Shown: one piece after another, positions 9,209 to 19,609 of the stretch | Position numbering within the stretch: position 1 is the first letter of the stretch | How the letters are laid out: the number at the start of each line of letters is the position of its first letter | NCBI GenBank assembly: GCA_037176885.1 | Contig: JAWWNJ010000056.1 | Coordinates: forward strand, 372,001-436,000 | Length of the DNA stretch: 64,000 nt | Direction: 5' to 3' | Source of the DNA: Favolaschia claudopus | Taxonomy: Eukaryota; Basidiomycota; Agaricomycetes; Agaricales; Mycenaceae | Made by a program: the position numbers and the translations under genes | The notes under the pieces: model-generated | Databases searched by the model: none | Told to the model about the DNA's origin: nothing | Seen by the model: only the letters and a program-made list of their open reading frames with translations

Positions 9209-12200
9209 CTAGGTCTGCATCTCATCATTCCCTCCTGCTGCTCCGCCAGATCCTCCCTCGTTCGACGGTCCAGCACGCTTCTCAGCAGCGGCCTTCTCCG
9301 AAGCGGCTAACTCAGCCTCGATTTGAGCATCCAACTCATCTCGCTCCTTCTTCTCCTCCGCCATACGCGCCTTCAACGCCAAGCGCTGAGCCATGGCCGT
9401 TGCCTTCTCGTACTCCGGAGCATCCCGCTGCTGTCTCTTAACACGCCCCTCGGCCTTCGCACGCTCACGATTATCCTGCCGGCGCATATCCATCTCCGTC
9501 AGGCGGTCCCAACGCGCCTGGGAAACAAGGACTTGCCCAGAAGGCGGCGCCTCGGCGAGATCACTCTCGCGAACAAGGTAGGTGACGATGGAAGGGAGAG
9601 GATGATCGGGGTACCAGAGGTTGCGTCCGGAATCGAGGTCGTAATAAGCCCATTTCTCGCCAGACGGGCAGTTGGCGTTGAGAATGCGGGCGAAGTCGAC
9701 GTAACCCCACGGCATGTCTTTGAAGCGATTGGCGGGGTCGTTAAGGAGGTAATTGAAAAGGATGTACACGCGGACGAGAACCGCGGGAACAACGTGGCTG
9801 GTTTCGAGGTCCGGGTCGCGAAGGAGGAAGGTGTGGTCATCGATGTGCTGAAGCCAGTGCGAGTTATTAAACTCGAGGAATTTGGCGAGAGCGACGATGT
9901 CATTGCGAAGGACACCGTTCACGCGGAAGCTGGATGATTGGGTGGAAGAGGAAGAAGATTTGTTGGAATGTTTGTGGTTGGGCATGGCGAGGGATGGAAT
10001 GACGGTTGAGGAAGCAGAGGATGAGTAAGATGTAGAGGAGAACTCGGGGTTGAGTTCAACGAACAAATCCAGAGAGTTTATATATACTTTCTGATTTGAG
10101 ACAATCTTCTGATCCGCCTGAATCAAAACAATATCCGCTGAGAATGCGTCAATGTCTTCCTCGGGTAGTTTTCCAGACCCGCGCGGGAGTTCAGAAATTT
10201 CTGACACTCCGAGTGATTCAAAATAATCCCGCAAGGCGGTGAGCTGACTCGCCTGCGAATATGGCATCCAGGTCCTATCCCCAGACTGCCACTGAATTTC
10301 AAAGACGGCGTCAGCGCGTCGTCCAGAATGACCAACAATCTTATCAATAGCCCATTCATGGGTTGTTGCATTCGTAGAGACATCCAACTGAGTTTCCAAC
10401 CTTCCTGGGAAGCGCCGGTCGTCATTTGGAACATGAATCCGAAGCAGAGATGCATGAAAAACATCGTGAATTCCGCGCTGTTTCATATTTGACGGAAGCT
10501 CAATCTGAAACGAATTATTACCGAAGTCTCGGATAATAAGGTAAGGCCCAATGAATTTGGGAATGAGTTTGCGCGCCAAACCCTTCTCAAACTTAAGATT
10601 CTTCGTGGAGAGATAGACTAAATCTCCTTGAGAAAATGGTGATGCTTGCCTACGGCGATTAGCATTCCGAGTTTGCTTAACCCTGGCAGCAAGAACTGCG
10701 TCGTGTGCAGCCATAATTGCCAACCTGCGTTGCAGAGCAAAATTAGCAATGCCAGGAAACTCACGGGTGCGATCTGAATCCCAGATTAATGACCTAGGCA
10801 TCCGCCCGGTATTCAAGAAGAATGGAGTATAGCCGGTAGTTTCAGACCGAGCGGAATTCAAAGCGAACTCAACTGCGGGTAACTTAGAAACCCAATCCTT
10901 CTGTTTTTCGCCAATACATTGACGAATCATTTGCGTCACGGTACGGTTGGCCCGTTCCGTGCTTCCATCTGTCTCTGGATGATATGCACTGGACATTCGG
11001 AGCTTAGTTCCGATTAATTCATGGAGACGGCGCCAAAAGTTACTTGTAAAAAGAACGTCTCTATCACTTACGATAGATTTGGGCAGTCCATGTAATTTGT
11101 AGACATTCTCGAACATTAGTTCGGCCATTTGCTTCGCAGTGTAGTTGATGCGGCTGGGAATAATATGTACCATTCCTGTTAATAAGCAAATTACAACAGT
11201 AATGGAATTGAACACGCTATCGCGGTTCTTAGACTCGGGTAAAGGTCCCACGAAGTCTACCCCAATTGTCTCCCAAGGCTGAGTGGGTGGATTGAGTGAA
11301 TGAAGCAACCCGTAAGGTTTTTGGTTGTTCGGCTTACTGTGTTTGCAAACTTTGCAAGAATCACAATATATTTGTGTATCCGGAACTAAATCCTTCCACC
11401 AGACATACTCTTTGAGGTATTCTGTTGTTTTGCGAGGGCCCAGATGTGCCAGAACAGAGTGAGCTTCCGAGATAATAATTTCCCGAATGTTCCGACCCTT
11501 GTACTTCAGATGAGGAATACAGAGAACCTTGCGGTCGTGTTCACAGAGGAAAATCAAGCCATCAGATACTTCAAAGTTCTTGAAGGCTTTCGGAGTAGCC
11601 AAAATATCTTTGAAGAACGAATCTTCGCCGTATTTATTTTGCAAGAATTTTACCAAGTCCAAGCCATCAGTTCCTCCAGAGACCACAGGAAAGAGGGAAG
11701 GATCCATGTCCTTTAACTGTTGCTCAAGTTCAGACAGTGTAGGCGGTCGGGGAGTCGACGGTTCAAGGGGTGGAGGCTCGTCGGTCATGGTAGACGGAGA
11801 AATAGATTCCGTTGATGGCGGATTTACTTCCGGGATCAAAGTTTGATCACCGCTGTCAAACGGCTTTGCCTCCGCACTTGACTTCATGTCGGTGCCTGCT
11901 CTTGACTTCGCGTCAGAGCGCCTTGACTTCGCGTCAGGCCTTCTCAATTTCGATTTATTGGTACTCCGACCTTCTTGGGTCAGTTTCGCGTCAGCGAGTT
12001 GTTCTCTATGCTTCTGCTCAGCAGCTCGCGTTGTAGACCTCAAAATTCGGTCGCTAGCCATTGCTTTTGCTTCAGATCCAGCAAAAACCGGCATGGAGAT
12101 AGAGTGGATGTCCAGGGCATCGTTATTCACTACATCGTGGTACGTGTACTCACTTCTAGCGCGAACAGTTCCCGGCGCTTCGTTTGAGTAGATGCGAGAA

Positions 12201-15200
12201 AGTGCATCTGCAAGAACATTTTCTGTTCCAGGAACATATACAACCTCAAAATCAAATTCAGAGATTTTTTCCATCCACCGGGCTTGTCGTCCCGACAAGT
12301 TTTTCTGGTTCATGAAGTGAATAAGACCCTTGTGGTCTGTGATCCATTTAAAATGGAATCCTTGTAGTATGTCACGATGCCTTAGCATCGCTTCAACTCC
12401 TGCTAACATTTCTATCTCATGGACAGGATAGTTTTGCTGCGCCGAGTTGAGTTTCGCACTGAAAAATGCGGCAACTTTAGCTGATTTCCAATCAGCACCC
12501 TGGCTAACAACTCCAGCAATCGCAGAACTCGATCCGTCAGTCACGAGAAATGCAGGATCGGCATCAGGTCCGTATTTCAACGGAACGCGACGGTGCTCGC
12601 GAGACTGATGAATGATCTTTTTGCAGTCTTCAAAAGCCCGTTGCTGAGTATAACCCCAGCGAAACGGCACAGTATCTCCAGTTAAACCGTGGAGAATACC
12701 CATCGGTTCACGAATACGAGCCAAGTCATCGGCAAGATACCCAATCGAACCTAGAAACGCGCGCAGTAAGTCCCGATTGGTTGGGGTTTTCCAATTTAAG
12801 ACACTGTCGACTTTGTCAGGATCCATCCGGATACCATCGTCGTCAACAATGCGACCGAGGACCTTCATTTCCGGCTTCAAAAATTGAAGCTTATGCTCGC
12901 TGAGGTAAAGCGTCTCACGCTTTAGCACATCTATAATAGATTTAACGTGCTTTATATGCTCCTCAAGAGTTTCGGAATAGATGATGATATCGTCGAGATA
13001 TACATCCATGAATCTTCCAATGAAGTCGGAAAATAGATAGTTCATTAACGATTGGTACGTCGCTGGCGCATTACAGTCACCTATTTGGATTACTAGGCTG
13101 ACCATATTACCGTCAGGAGTGGTTACTGTGGTACGGTCCACATGTTCGGGAATTATACGAATTTGTTCGTAGGCATCCTGTCCATCAATCAGCGATCGAT
13201 ATTTACACCGAGCAACTCGGCGCAAAATACCTTCCATGTCCGGAAGCGGAGAAGACAATTTGTGAGTATTTTTGTTGCGTGCTCGCAAGTCAACCACGGT
13301 GCGTAGTTTCGGAGGGTTGGTCTTCGCTTTCGGAATTAACAGCATCGGAACAGTATTGCCCGAGCTCGTGATCTTCCAGCGCCCGGTTTTCAGATAGTTC
13401 CGGCGCTTTTCATCCCATTGAGGACGAAGGGCCCCGGGACACCGAGACGGTCTCCAAGGTAAAATTTTCTTCTCATCAATGAGAGGTATGGTATGATTGA
13501 TAGCACGCAGCGGAGGTAAGGGAGTTTCCGCTGCCTTTCTGCAGATGGGTTTTGCGTATTCCATCAACTCATCACGAGCAGCTTGAACCGTGTTCTCAGC
13601 AAGCTCAGCCGAATGCGAATATATCTTCGCAGTTGCAACACCCGAGATAGGTAAGCATTTCGCGCTTCCCACGCAAACTCGAGCGGGGTTGAGTCCGATG
13701 TTAACTTGGTGTTGAAATAGCCATGCTGTCCCGAGAATCAAATCATAACCGCTAACATTCGCGATGTAGAAAGCTCGGGGACAATCAATGTCCTGATACT
13801 TGAAGTTAATCTCAACCGAATGATTGATTTTCGACCTTGAGCCTTGAACGGCTAGTTGAAGAATAATTGGTTCCTTCAATTCTCGTCGTTTCAGCTGAAG
13901 CTGATCTGCTAGCGAAGTAGTAATCAAATCCCCAAGCGATCCCGAGTCTACGAGGGCACGCGCCGGGTGTCCGTTGATATGAACAACAATAATCAAGGGT
14001 TTCGCGACGATTCTGTCAGGGACTCGAGGCATGCACGCGGTGCGTGAAATTCCATTTACTTGATCTGCGGGAACCTGAATTCCTCCACAGTATAGAATAG
14101 ACGGTTCCAACATGTCACCAATTTGCACATCTGCGAGCATGTTCAACAAGTAAGATAACTTAGGTAGCGCACTTGTTCTACCAAGTTCAATTTCAACCGT
14201 ATCCCGTTCGATTTCAATTGATTGAATTACTTCAAACAATCGAATCTCTTGTTCCGAATACGATGTCTCGAAGAGGAGATACAGATAGCCAAAGCCATCT
14301 TCGGTCTCAAACGTATTCCAACGAATACTTTCTTCAAGTTCAATCTTACCGCGCTGTCGGCGGATCCAGTTCACTAAGTTGAACTTCCAGTTCATCAGAT
14401 AGTGCTCGGGCAAATCTAGCTGCCAACGACAACCTCGTTTGTTCGATCCCGAGACGATATATAACCCAGGATACTTCTTACGAACATGGTAAGTTGAAAG
14501 TTCAGGGTATTTTTCAACCCGTTCATTCAAATATTGATTTGCTCCGTTGCAGAGTAAATCATCGATTGGCACTTGATGAAGTGGACGAGGTGGCTCAGCT
14601 AATCTTTCAAGCTGATACAACCGCTCGCTGGCGTACCACGCCGCGATTTCAAATTCTTCATCAAATAATCGACCCTTCGGCACGATCGTGATCTCATGAA
14701 AATATTCATCCCAAACAGTCCATTGCCGGTCTACAACTTGATCAAGATAGAAACGACGTTTATCTCCGCAAGGTTCGTCCATGTCAACGAGTTCATCGCC
14801 TGGATAAGGCTGTAGAAATTCAAGAACGGCACATGCGCCCTCCGCTACAAGATCACCAATGCGATCCGTTCGAAGTCGTTTATTTTCGGATTTTGATGAT
14901 GGAACTTCCTGAAAATTCAGAACTTGGCAGAGGAGATCTAGACGATCATCCAGTGTCTCTCCAGGGTTCCCTGAAAGCTTCAAACCGGAAATAATTGAAG
15001 GATTTTCTTCATCATCAAAGCCATCTAACTCATCAATTTCAGAGTCGGAGTCGCTAACTGACATTAACTCTGGCATATCCGAGTAGTCAGACGTTGGAAA
15101 AATGTTCTCTTCTTGACCAGGTAAGTCTTCAACTTCTTCTGGTTCAATTTCTCCTTCAGATTCATCGCAGAATCCAGGAATTCTAAAGCAACGAGGGAGA

Positions 15201-15487
15201 TCAAAGTCTCCATCATCCGAGTCCGAATCCGACTCGTACTCTGAACCACTTGTCTCGAATAATTCAGGCAGGTCGGCGAACTCGTCTTCCGATTCACTGG
15301 GGTCATATCCAGACGTGCTAGATAGATGACTCTGAGTCCGAATAGGAAGGTAAATCCGCAAATTTTTCAAGATACCAGGCCGAGAGATCAAAGTCCCGGT
15401 TTTGCAGGAATTCCTTGGGAAGAATTTGCGGTTCGAGGTTTCGGAATAAACTGGTGATAATATAAGAGTCCTCGTTGAAAGATTCAA
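9209..15487 (-). CDS. pol: Gypsy Pol polyprotein, PR-RT-RH-IN-chromo
   Basis: A 2,092-codon open frame, so pol shows no disabling break. Domains by rough residue: aspartic protease with LVDSGS (about 510); reverse transcriptase with VYLDDIIIYSE (about 830); RNase H with LVTDGSSSAIAG (about 980), HEIEMLAGVEAM and ITDHKGL, ending NVLADALSR; integrase zinc finger H-H-CDSCKVC (about 1345-1380); integrase core DFVGP, SDRDVLFTS and DGSTERAN (DDE, about 1410-1510); a chromodomain-like segment FEIQWQSGDRTWMPYSQ (about 1725). A C-terminal extension of roughly 270 residues follows, beginning near MPNHKHSNKSSSSSTQ and ending in a charged coiled-coil-like tail; it is not a usual Pol domain. The first residues overlap the gag frame, and the true start is probably by frameshift from gag. 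Pol replicates and integrates the element. Confidence 0.92.
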   Translation of the reverse strand: MNLSTRTLILSPVYSETSNRKFFPRNSCKTGTLISRPGILKNLRIYLPIRTQSHLSSTSGYDPSESEDEFADLPELFETSGSEYESDSDSDDGDFDLPRCFRIPGFCDESEGEIEPEEVEDLPGQEENIFPTSDYSDMPELMSVSDSDSEIDELDGFDDEENPSIISGLKLSGNPGETLDDRLDLLCQVLNFQEVPSSKSENKRLRTDRIGDLVAEGACAVLEFLQPYPGDELVDMDEPCGDKRRFYLDQVVDRQWTVWDEYFHEITIVPKGRLFDEEFEIAAWYASERLYQLERLAEPPRPLHQVPIDDLLCNGANQYLNERVEKYPELSTYHVRKKYPGLYIVSGSNKRGCRWQLDLPEHYLMNWKFNLVNWIRRQRGKIELEESIRWNTFETEDGFGYLYLLFETSYSEQEIRLFEVIQSIEIERDTVEIELGRTSALPKLSYLLNMLADVQIGDMLEPSILYCGGIQVPADQVNGISRTACMPRVPDRIVAKPLIIVVHINGHPARALVDSGSLGDLITTSLADQLQLKRRELKEPIILQLAVQGSRSKINHSVEINFKYQDIDCPRAFYIANVSGYDLILGTAWLFQHQVNIGLNPARVCVGSAKCLPISGVATAKIYSHSAELAENTVQAARDELMEYAKPICRKAAETPLPPLRAINHTIPLIDEKKILPWRPSRCPGALRPQWDEKRRNYLKTGRWKITSSGNTVPMLLIPKAKTNPPKLRTVVDLRARNKNTHKLSSPLPDMEGILRRVARCKYRSLIDGQDAYEQIRIIPEHVDRTTVTTPDGNMVSLVIQIGDCNAPATYQSLMNYLFSDFIGRFMDVYLDDIIIYSETLEEHIKHVKSIIDVLKRETLYLSEHKLQFLKPEMKVLGRIVDDDGIRMDPDKVDSVLNWKTPTNRDLLRAFLGSIGYLADDLARIREPMGILHGLTGDTVPFRWGYTQQRAFEDCKKIIHQSREHRRVPLKYGPDADPAFLVTDGSSSAIAGVVSQGADWKSAKVAAFFSAKLNSAQQNYPVHEIEMLAGVEAMLRHRDILQGFHFKWITDHKGLIHFMNQKNLSGRQARWMEKISEFDFEVVYVPGTENVLADALSRIYSNEAPGTVRARSEYTYHDVVNNDALDIHSISMPVFAGSEAKAMASDRILRSTTRAAEQKHREQLADAKLTQEGRSTNKSKLRRPDAKSRRSDAKSRAGTDMKSSAEAKPFDSGDQTLIPEVNPPSTESISPSTMTDEPPPLEPSTPRPPTLSELEQQLKDMDPSLFPVVSGGTDGLDLVKFLQNKYGEDSFFKDILATPKAFKNFEVSDGLIFLCEHDRKVLCIPHLKYKGRNIREIIISEAHSVLAHLGPRKTTEYLKEYVWWKDLVPDTQIYCDSCKVCKHSKPNNQKPYGLLHSLNPPTQPWETIGVDFVGPLPESKNRDSVFNSITVVICLLTGMVHIIPSRINYTAKQMAELMFENVYKLHGLPKSIVSDRDVLFTSNFWRRLHELIGTKLRMSSAYHPETDGSTERANRTVTQMIRQCIGEKQKDWVSKLPAVEFALNSARSETTGYTPFFLNTGRMPRSLIWDSDRTREFPGIANFALQRRLAIMAAHDAVLAARVKQTRNANRRRQASPFSQGDLVYLSTKNLKFEKGLARKLIPKFIGPYLIIRDFGNNSFQIELPSNMKQRGIHDVFHASLLRIHVPNDDRRFPGRLETQLDVSTNATTHEWAIDKIVGHSGRRADAVFEIQWQSGDRTWMPYSQASQLTALRDYFESLGVSEISELPRGSGKLPEEDIDAFSADIVLIQADQKIVSNQKVYINSLDLFVELNPEFSSTSYSSSASSTVIPSLAMPNHKHSNKSSSSSTQSSSFRVNGVLRNDIVALAKFLEFNNSHWLQHIDDHTFLLRDPDLETSHVVPAVLVRVYILFNYLLNDPANRFKDMPWGYVDFARILNANCPSGEKWAYYDLDSGRNLWYPDHPLPSIVTYLVRESDLAEAPPSGQVLVSQARWDRLTEMDMRRQDNRERAKAEGRVKRQQRDAPEYEKATAMAQRLALKARMAEEKKERDELDAQIEAELAASEKAAAEKRAGPSNEGGSGGAAGGNDEMQT

Positions 15488-18400
15488 CCCGAATCTTATT
15501 ATCCTTGATTAAAGGATCTTCAATTTCTTGATCAACATCCTGTAGTATAAATGTTGCCATTGTTGCGAACATGTCGTCGGTTTCCGCAGTATAGCGGTCT
15601 TCCCATTCAACATCCTCAGGATCAAGTCCTATAGCAAGCTGACGCTCAATAGCATACCAGAGACCTATCTTGAAGTCTTCGTCAAACAAGAATTCCATTG
15701 GTAAGATCACATCCTCCATGGTTGCATTGTCAATGACAACATACTCAGTTTCCGACGTCTCGTACACTTGGAATCGAGATTCTTCTTGAACCTCTTCGTC
15801 TCCAGGGTAAGGCTGAGCTTCCTGCAGTACAATGCGAACGAATCGAGCCACTAAATCGCCGATAGGTCGCGGTTTTTCCGGGTGAGAGTTGACAGTTTCC
15901 AAAATATTTAAATCCTGGTTCCCACCCTCCTCAGCTTCCATACGGAAAGTCGCAGACCCAACGGGTAAGGTTTCCAACACTTCAGTAGATGCTGAAAGTG
16001 CTGATTCATTCGCAGTACGCATTCTTACACCATGCGCGCCAAAACCCGGAGGTTTTCCCTTCTGATTTGAGTTCATGCTCGTCAATTTAGGACAATTGCG
16101 AGCCATATGCCCTGGTTCTGCGCAATTTAAGCACAGGCCAGCAGCCATTAATTCATTACGACGTTTAGTCGACATTTTCCGGTCATCAAAGGTTCGTTTA
16201 CCTTTGCCTGGTTGTTCGTTGAAGCCCTCGGCTTATCCGAGTTCGCTTTCTCAGTGTTCAACTTCACCGAAGAAGATTGAATTGTCGGCTTCTTGAAAAA
16301 GCGACCACCACGCCCACGATTAGGGTTCTTAAGTGAAGAATTGGAAGGTTTGGTTGCGCTAGCCTTCGGTTTATCATCTTCCGGCTTATAATTCCCAAGC
16401 AACTTTTCAGCATGCTCGGCTTCGACGACAACATCGTCCCAACTTGATACCTCTGGATCAAGCTTTTGGCGCGACATCTCTTTCTTGATGTCCTTCCGCA
16501 AGGTTAACCAGAGTCGGGTGACCTTTTCCTGGTCATCCGGTAGACCAATCATGGTATGTAATTGTTCGTACTCAGCAATATGTTCAGTCACTGATTTGGA
16601 ACCTTGGAAAAGTCCGTTTAATTTTGTGCGCTGTTTCAACCTAAAGTCTTTAGGGAAACAATAATTCAAGAGTTCAGTGAAGAACTTCGGAAGAGTCCAA
16701 GACTTTTCATATTTAACAACCTTGCGTTAATAAAAGTCTCCAGCTGTTCCGGTCATGAAATAGCTGATTATAAAAATCTGGTCTTCCTTAGGGCTTTACC
16801 CATGGTAACGTAGTTTGTGCTTTCGCGAACAAACCGGAAATAAGCATAAGGATCGACCGATCCGTTGTACTTGGTAGGTGGAATAGGCTTCAAATTCATT
16901 TTAGAAACCCGTCGAGATTTTGATCTCGTCCTACGAGAGCCTTTCGCGCGTCGCGATTTACTGGATTTTCGCGACTTGCGAGAATGGCTACGTTTTTCCT
17001 TGTGTTTACGGGAACGAGATTTACGGTGACTCCGTTTCACAGACTTTCCAGAGTCGGTACCACTCTCGTCAGAGTTGGAAGAGCTATCCGAGCTGCTCGA
17101 CTCGTCGTCCGAGTCAGAGGAATCTTCCTCGGAGGAATCTGAGCTGGAGCTCGAGGAACTCGAGCTGGATGAACTCGAGCTCGAGCTTGACGAAGGTGGG
17201 GAGGAATTCCGAGCGGCAGCCTCGCGAATAACTTTGTCAATAAAGGTTCCGCCTACAAGGGGTCTAGCAGGAGGGGAATTCGAGCGTTTCTGTTCGCTTT
17301 TACCAGAACTTTTGGTGCGAATTTCCCGCTCAATGCTCGCTTCAACCGCTTCCTTAGCGCGGTTCTTAACCTGTTTAGCATGCTTTTTCTTAAGCAACTT
17401 AGCGGTGCGTTTCGCTTCCGCTATTTCGACGTCTTTCTGACGCTTCTCCTCAAGTTTAATTGCCTTCAAGCGTTTCTGAAGGTTCAATTTCTCGTCTGAT
17501 AGCGAAATAATGGTCTGGCCAGACACTGATTCATTCGGAGGAGAATTATATTCAGGTTTATTAATTACAACGGTAGTAGAAGAACTATCCGATGGTACAT
17601 TATTCACGGGGCCATCCCGGAATAAGTCAGAAGGAGTAGAAATAGGCTCCTTTTTAATTCGATTAATTTCTTCAAAATTAGCGAACGCGGCGCGTTGAGC
17701 TTCAAACTCAGCTTCAGAGAACTGGTCCGACCAATCAACCTCGCCCCAATTACGAGGGTCAGGTCCTTTACCCTTCGGCTGGGACGGCCCTTCACCTCGA
17801 GAGATTTCGCTGTGAGAAGGCGAAGCCGAGCGGACCTCAACCTTCCGAACAAGTGCGGGGGTGGATTGCGCCTGAGCACCTGTGAAGCGCGGTGAGTTAA
17901 ATGTGTTCAATTTAACTTTCGCAATTTTATCCTCATCATCAGAGGCAAGAAAAATGAGTTCCTCATCCGAAATGCGAGAAGCTCGACGGCTCTTATCAGC
18001 AGCCTTAGCCATGCGCACGTAGCGCTTGCCAATCTGCCTAAGCTCCTTGGAGCTCATTTCCTTAGTCGCACGTTCAATCGGCGACGTAGAAGCGGAGGTA
18101 GAACGATTAAGTTCGGCCCTAACCGACTTCTTGTCTTCCTTGTGAGACTTGGAAGACTGGCGAGTAACCTGTGTCCAGGTCTCGCGATTCTCGCTTGCGT
18201 CCAAGTCGAGAATTCCAAAGTCCACGCTGCTGTCAAGCAACGGGACGAACAACAGCTCGGAGCTTTCCTGAGAAGGAAAAGCTCCCTCCACCACCTGAGT
18301 AGGTGGGGCACTAACCGCCCGAATGGGTGGTGAAGCAGAAACAACCCGGCTGAACAACAGTTCGGGTGTAACGCTGCGCGACTTGGGCGAACCCAAAGTC

Positions 18401-18570
18401 GACTTGGGAGCGGATTGCTCGGGAGCGCGATGCTCGGAACCAAGAGAAGAAGAAATAGAAGTGGAAGACTCACTATCCTCCGCATATTCCTCGACAGTAA
18501 CACGATTGTTCCGAGTAGTAGCCCCAGTAACATAAGGAGAACGTCCGCTTCCACGAGTGAATTGAGCCAT
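15318..18570 (-). pseudogene. gag: Gypsy Gag, broken by stop and frameshifts
   Basis: Starts at 18570 (MAQFTRGSGRSPYVTG). The N-terminal 500 residues are Ser-rich and low-complexity, with an acidic/serine tract near 17070-17200 and an RS-like basic tract (about 16930-17040). The capsid-like Retrotrans_gag region begins KMNLKPIPPTKYNGS. The frame is lost near 16767 (one-base shift), meets a TAA near 16732, resumes as NYCFPKDFRLKQRTKLN, and shifts again near 16170 into MSTKRRNELMAAGL. The zinc knuckle is CLNCAEPGHMARNC (CX2CX4HX4C, about 16100). A long acidic tail to 15318 overlaps pol. It is clearly homologous to the intact Gag at 43981-46317, which shows what was lost. Confidence 0.88.
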
Positions 18571-18747
18571 TGGGTCGAGATGAGAGAGTACAAGAAAAGA
18601 AGCAAGAGTTGAGACAGGAGATGAGACAAGAGAAAAGCTTTGGTGAGATAGTCGTCGTCGAAGTCGGTAGCGGCGGTTGATCAGACCACAGGTAACCAGA
18701 GCAAGCGGCGACGAAGAGCAAAGATACTAGTTAAGAGTCAAAAATAT

Positions 18748-19374
18748 GTGACGAAAGATTACCGTGAAGTAATAGTTTCGGCACACGAAAGCAAGGGGCG
18801 CTTGATCTCTGGATTACGGACTCGAGCTTTGCACGTGGTTCACAGTCTGGACCGCGTCATCCGAACAAGTCCGAAAGGTCCGATGAGCCTTGAATTTTTT
18901 TCAGCGCAAGTAAGTACTAGCTCAGCCGGCAAAAACTGCTCCTCAAAGTATGTCCACCTGCATAACAATGATGAGAGAGTGCCTTTGGAGCACAAGAAAC
19001 GCGTGCCATCGCGTTCAAGGCTCGAGGATGGGCTTTGTTTACAGGTACCAAACAATCTCCTTATTTGGGGGGGATATCGTGAGAACGGGGTACGCGATAA
19101 GGAGATCAAGCGCCTCTTGCACGAAAGGTTTTGTTGAGAGCTGGTGGCGAACAGAGTGACTGTTTTAAGTTCTAGATTCACCAAAGTGTAAAACTAAGTA
19201 CAAGACAGTATATAAAGTAATCTAATAATCAAGACAATGCGGAATGAGATCATACATGAGCGCAAAGTAATGTACGGAGCGGGAAGTGGAGAATGAGTCT
19301 AAGTCAAACGCGGTCACGAGGTAAGAAAGAAACAGTTCGGCCACGTGACCGCTGTAACGTGCCGATTCGTTACA
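18748..19374 (-). repeat. Second LTR-like block at the Gypsy 5' side
   Basis: TGTAAC..GTCACA on the minus strand. Apart from the MITE at 18792-19119 it matches 8909-9173 of the 3' LTR. Its upper 42 bp (19333-19374) instead match 19563-19604 of the outer 5' LTR. A purine-rich run (minus GGCAGGAGGGCGGA, 19375-19388) lies directly upstream, like a polypurine tract before a 3' LTR. The gag leader begins at 18747. The 5' side therefore looks like LTR, short internal region, partial LTR, followed by the coding body. Confidence 0.75.
18792..19119. mobile_element. 328-bp MITE inside LTR, 8-bp duplication
   Basis: TIRs of 18 bp (CAAGGGGCGCTTGATCTC at one end, the complement of CAAGAGGCGCTTGATCTC at the other, one mismatch). 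Duplication CACGAAAG at 18784-18791 and 19120-19127. The 3' LTR has the same site uninterrupted, which proves the insertion and dates it after the Gypsy integration. It has no coding capacity. The 8-bp duplication fits hAT-like MITEs. Confidence 0.93.
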
Positions 19375-19445
19375 TCCGCCCTCCTGCCGAGGTTCTGCGG
19401 AAGCTCGGCAAACTTATGCCAGCTGCGGGAGTCGAACACGACTCA

Positions 19446-19459
19446 CTGATGTTCCACCA
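19446..19459 (-). promoter_or_regulatory. Primer binding site of the Gypsy element
   Basis: Minus-strand TGGTGGAACATCAG begins 2 nt after the 5' LTR (which ends at 19462). It is complementary to a tRNA 3' end reading ..CTGATGTTCCACCA, including the CCA tail, as expected for tRNA-primed reverse transcription. The tRNA species cannot be named from 14 bases. Confidence 0.75.
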
Positions 19460-19461
19460 AA

Positions 19462-19604
19462 TGTAACAACAGGCGAAAATGGAACATGCGGGAGTCGCAC
19501 CCGCATAACCGTTAGACTATCTCTCCCTTCGTCTCACGTCCGTTTCTGGGTCCAAGTTACCCCAGTTCGGCCACGTGACCGCTGTAACGTGCCGATTCGT
19601 TACA
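19462..19604 (-). repeat. Outer 5' LTR of the Gypsy element (short form)
   Basis: 143 bp, TGTAAC..GTTACA. It consists of the 88-bp block also at 8821-8908, 13 unshared bases, and the 42-bp block also at 19333-19374. It lacks the 265-bp middle block of the 3' LTR. The CTTGA duplication follows directly. Confidence 0.8.
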
Positions 19605-19609
19605 CTTGA

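Larger units (their letters stand above)
8821..19604 (-). mobile_element. Full-length Gypsy (chromovirus-like) retrotransposon
   Basis: A 10.8-kb LTR retrotransposon lying on the minus strand. The 5-bp duplication CTTGA flanks it exactly (8816-8820 and 19605-19609), and both outer ends are TGTAAC..GTTACA. Order from 5' to 3' on the minus strand: 5' LTR 19604-19462, primer binding site, a polypurine-like run, a second LTR-like block 19374-18748, gag (broken), pol (open), 3' LTR 9173-8821. PR-RT-RNase H-IN with a chromodomain-like C-terminus places it in Ty3/Gypsy, chromovirus-like. Gag damage means it cannot supply Gag itself, although pol is uninterrupted. It inserted into Helitron-related sequence, so it is younger than the Helitron. 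Confidence 0.9.

Noticed and set aside
17075..17440. Glu/Leu-rich plus-strand open frame
   Set aside because: Antisense shadow of the Ser-rich tract of the Gypsy Gag.
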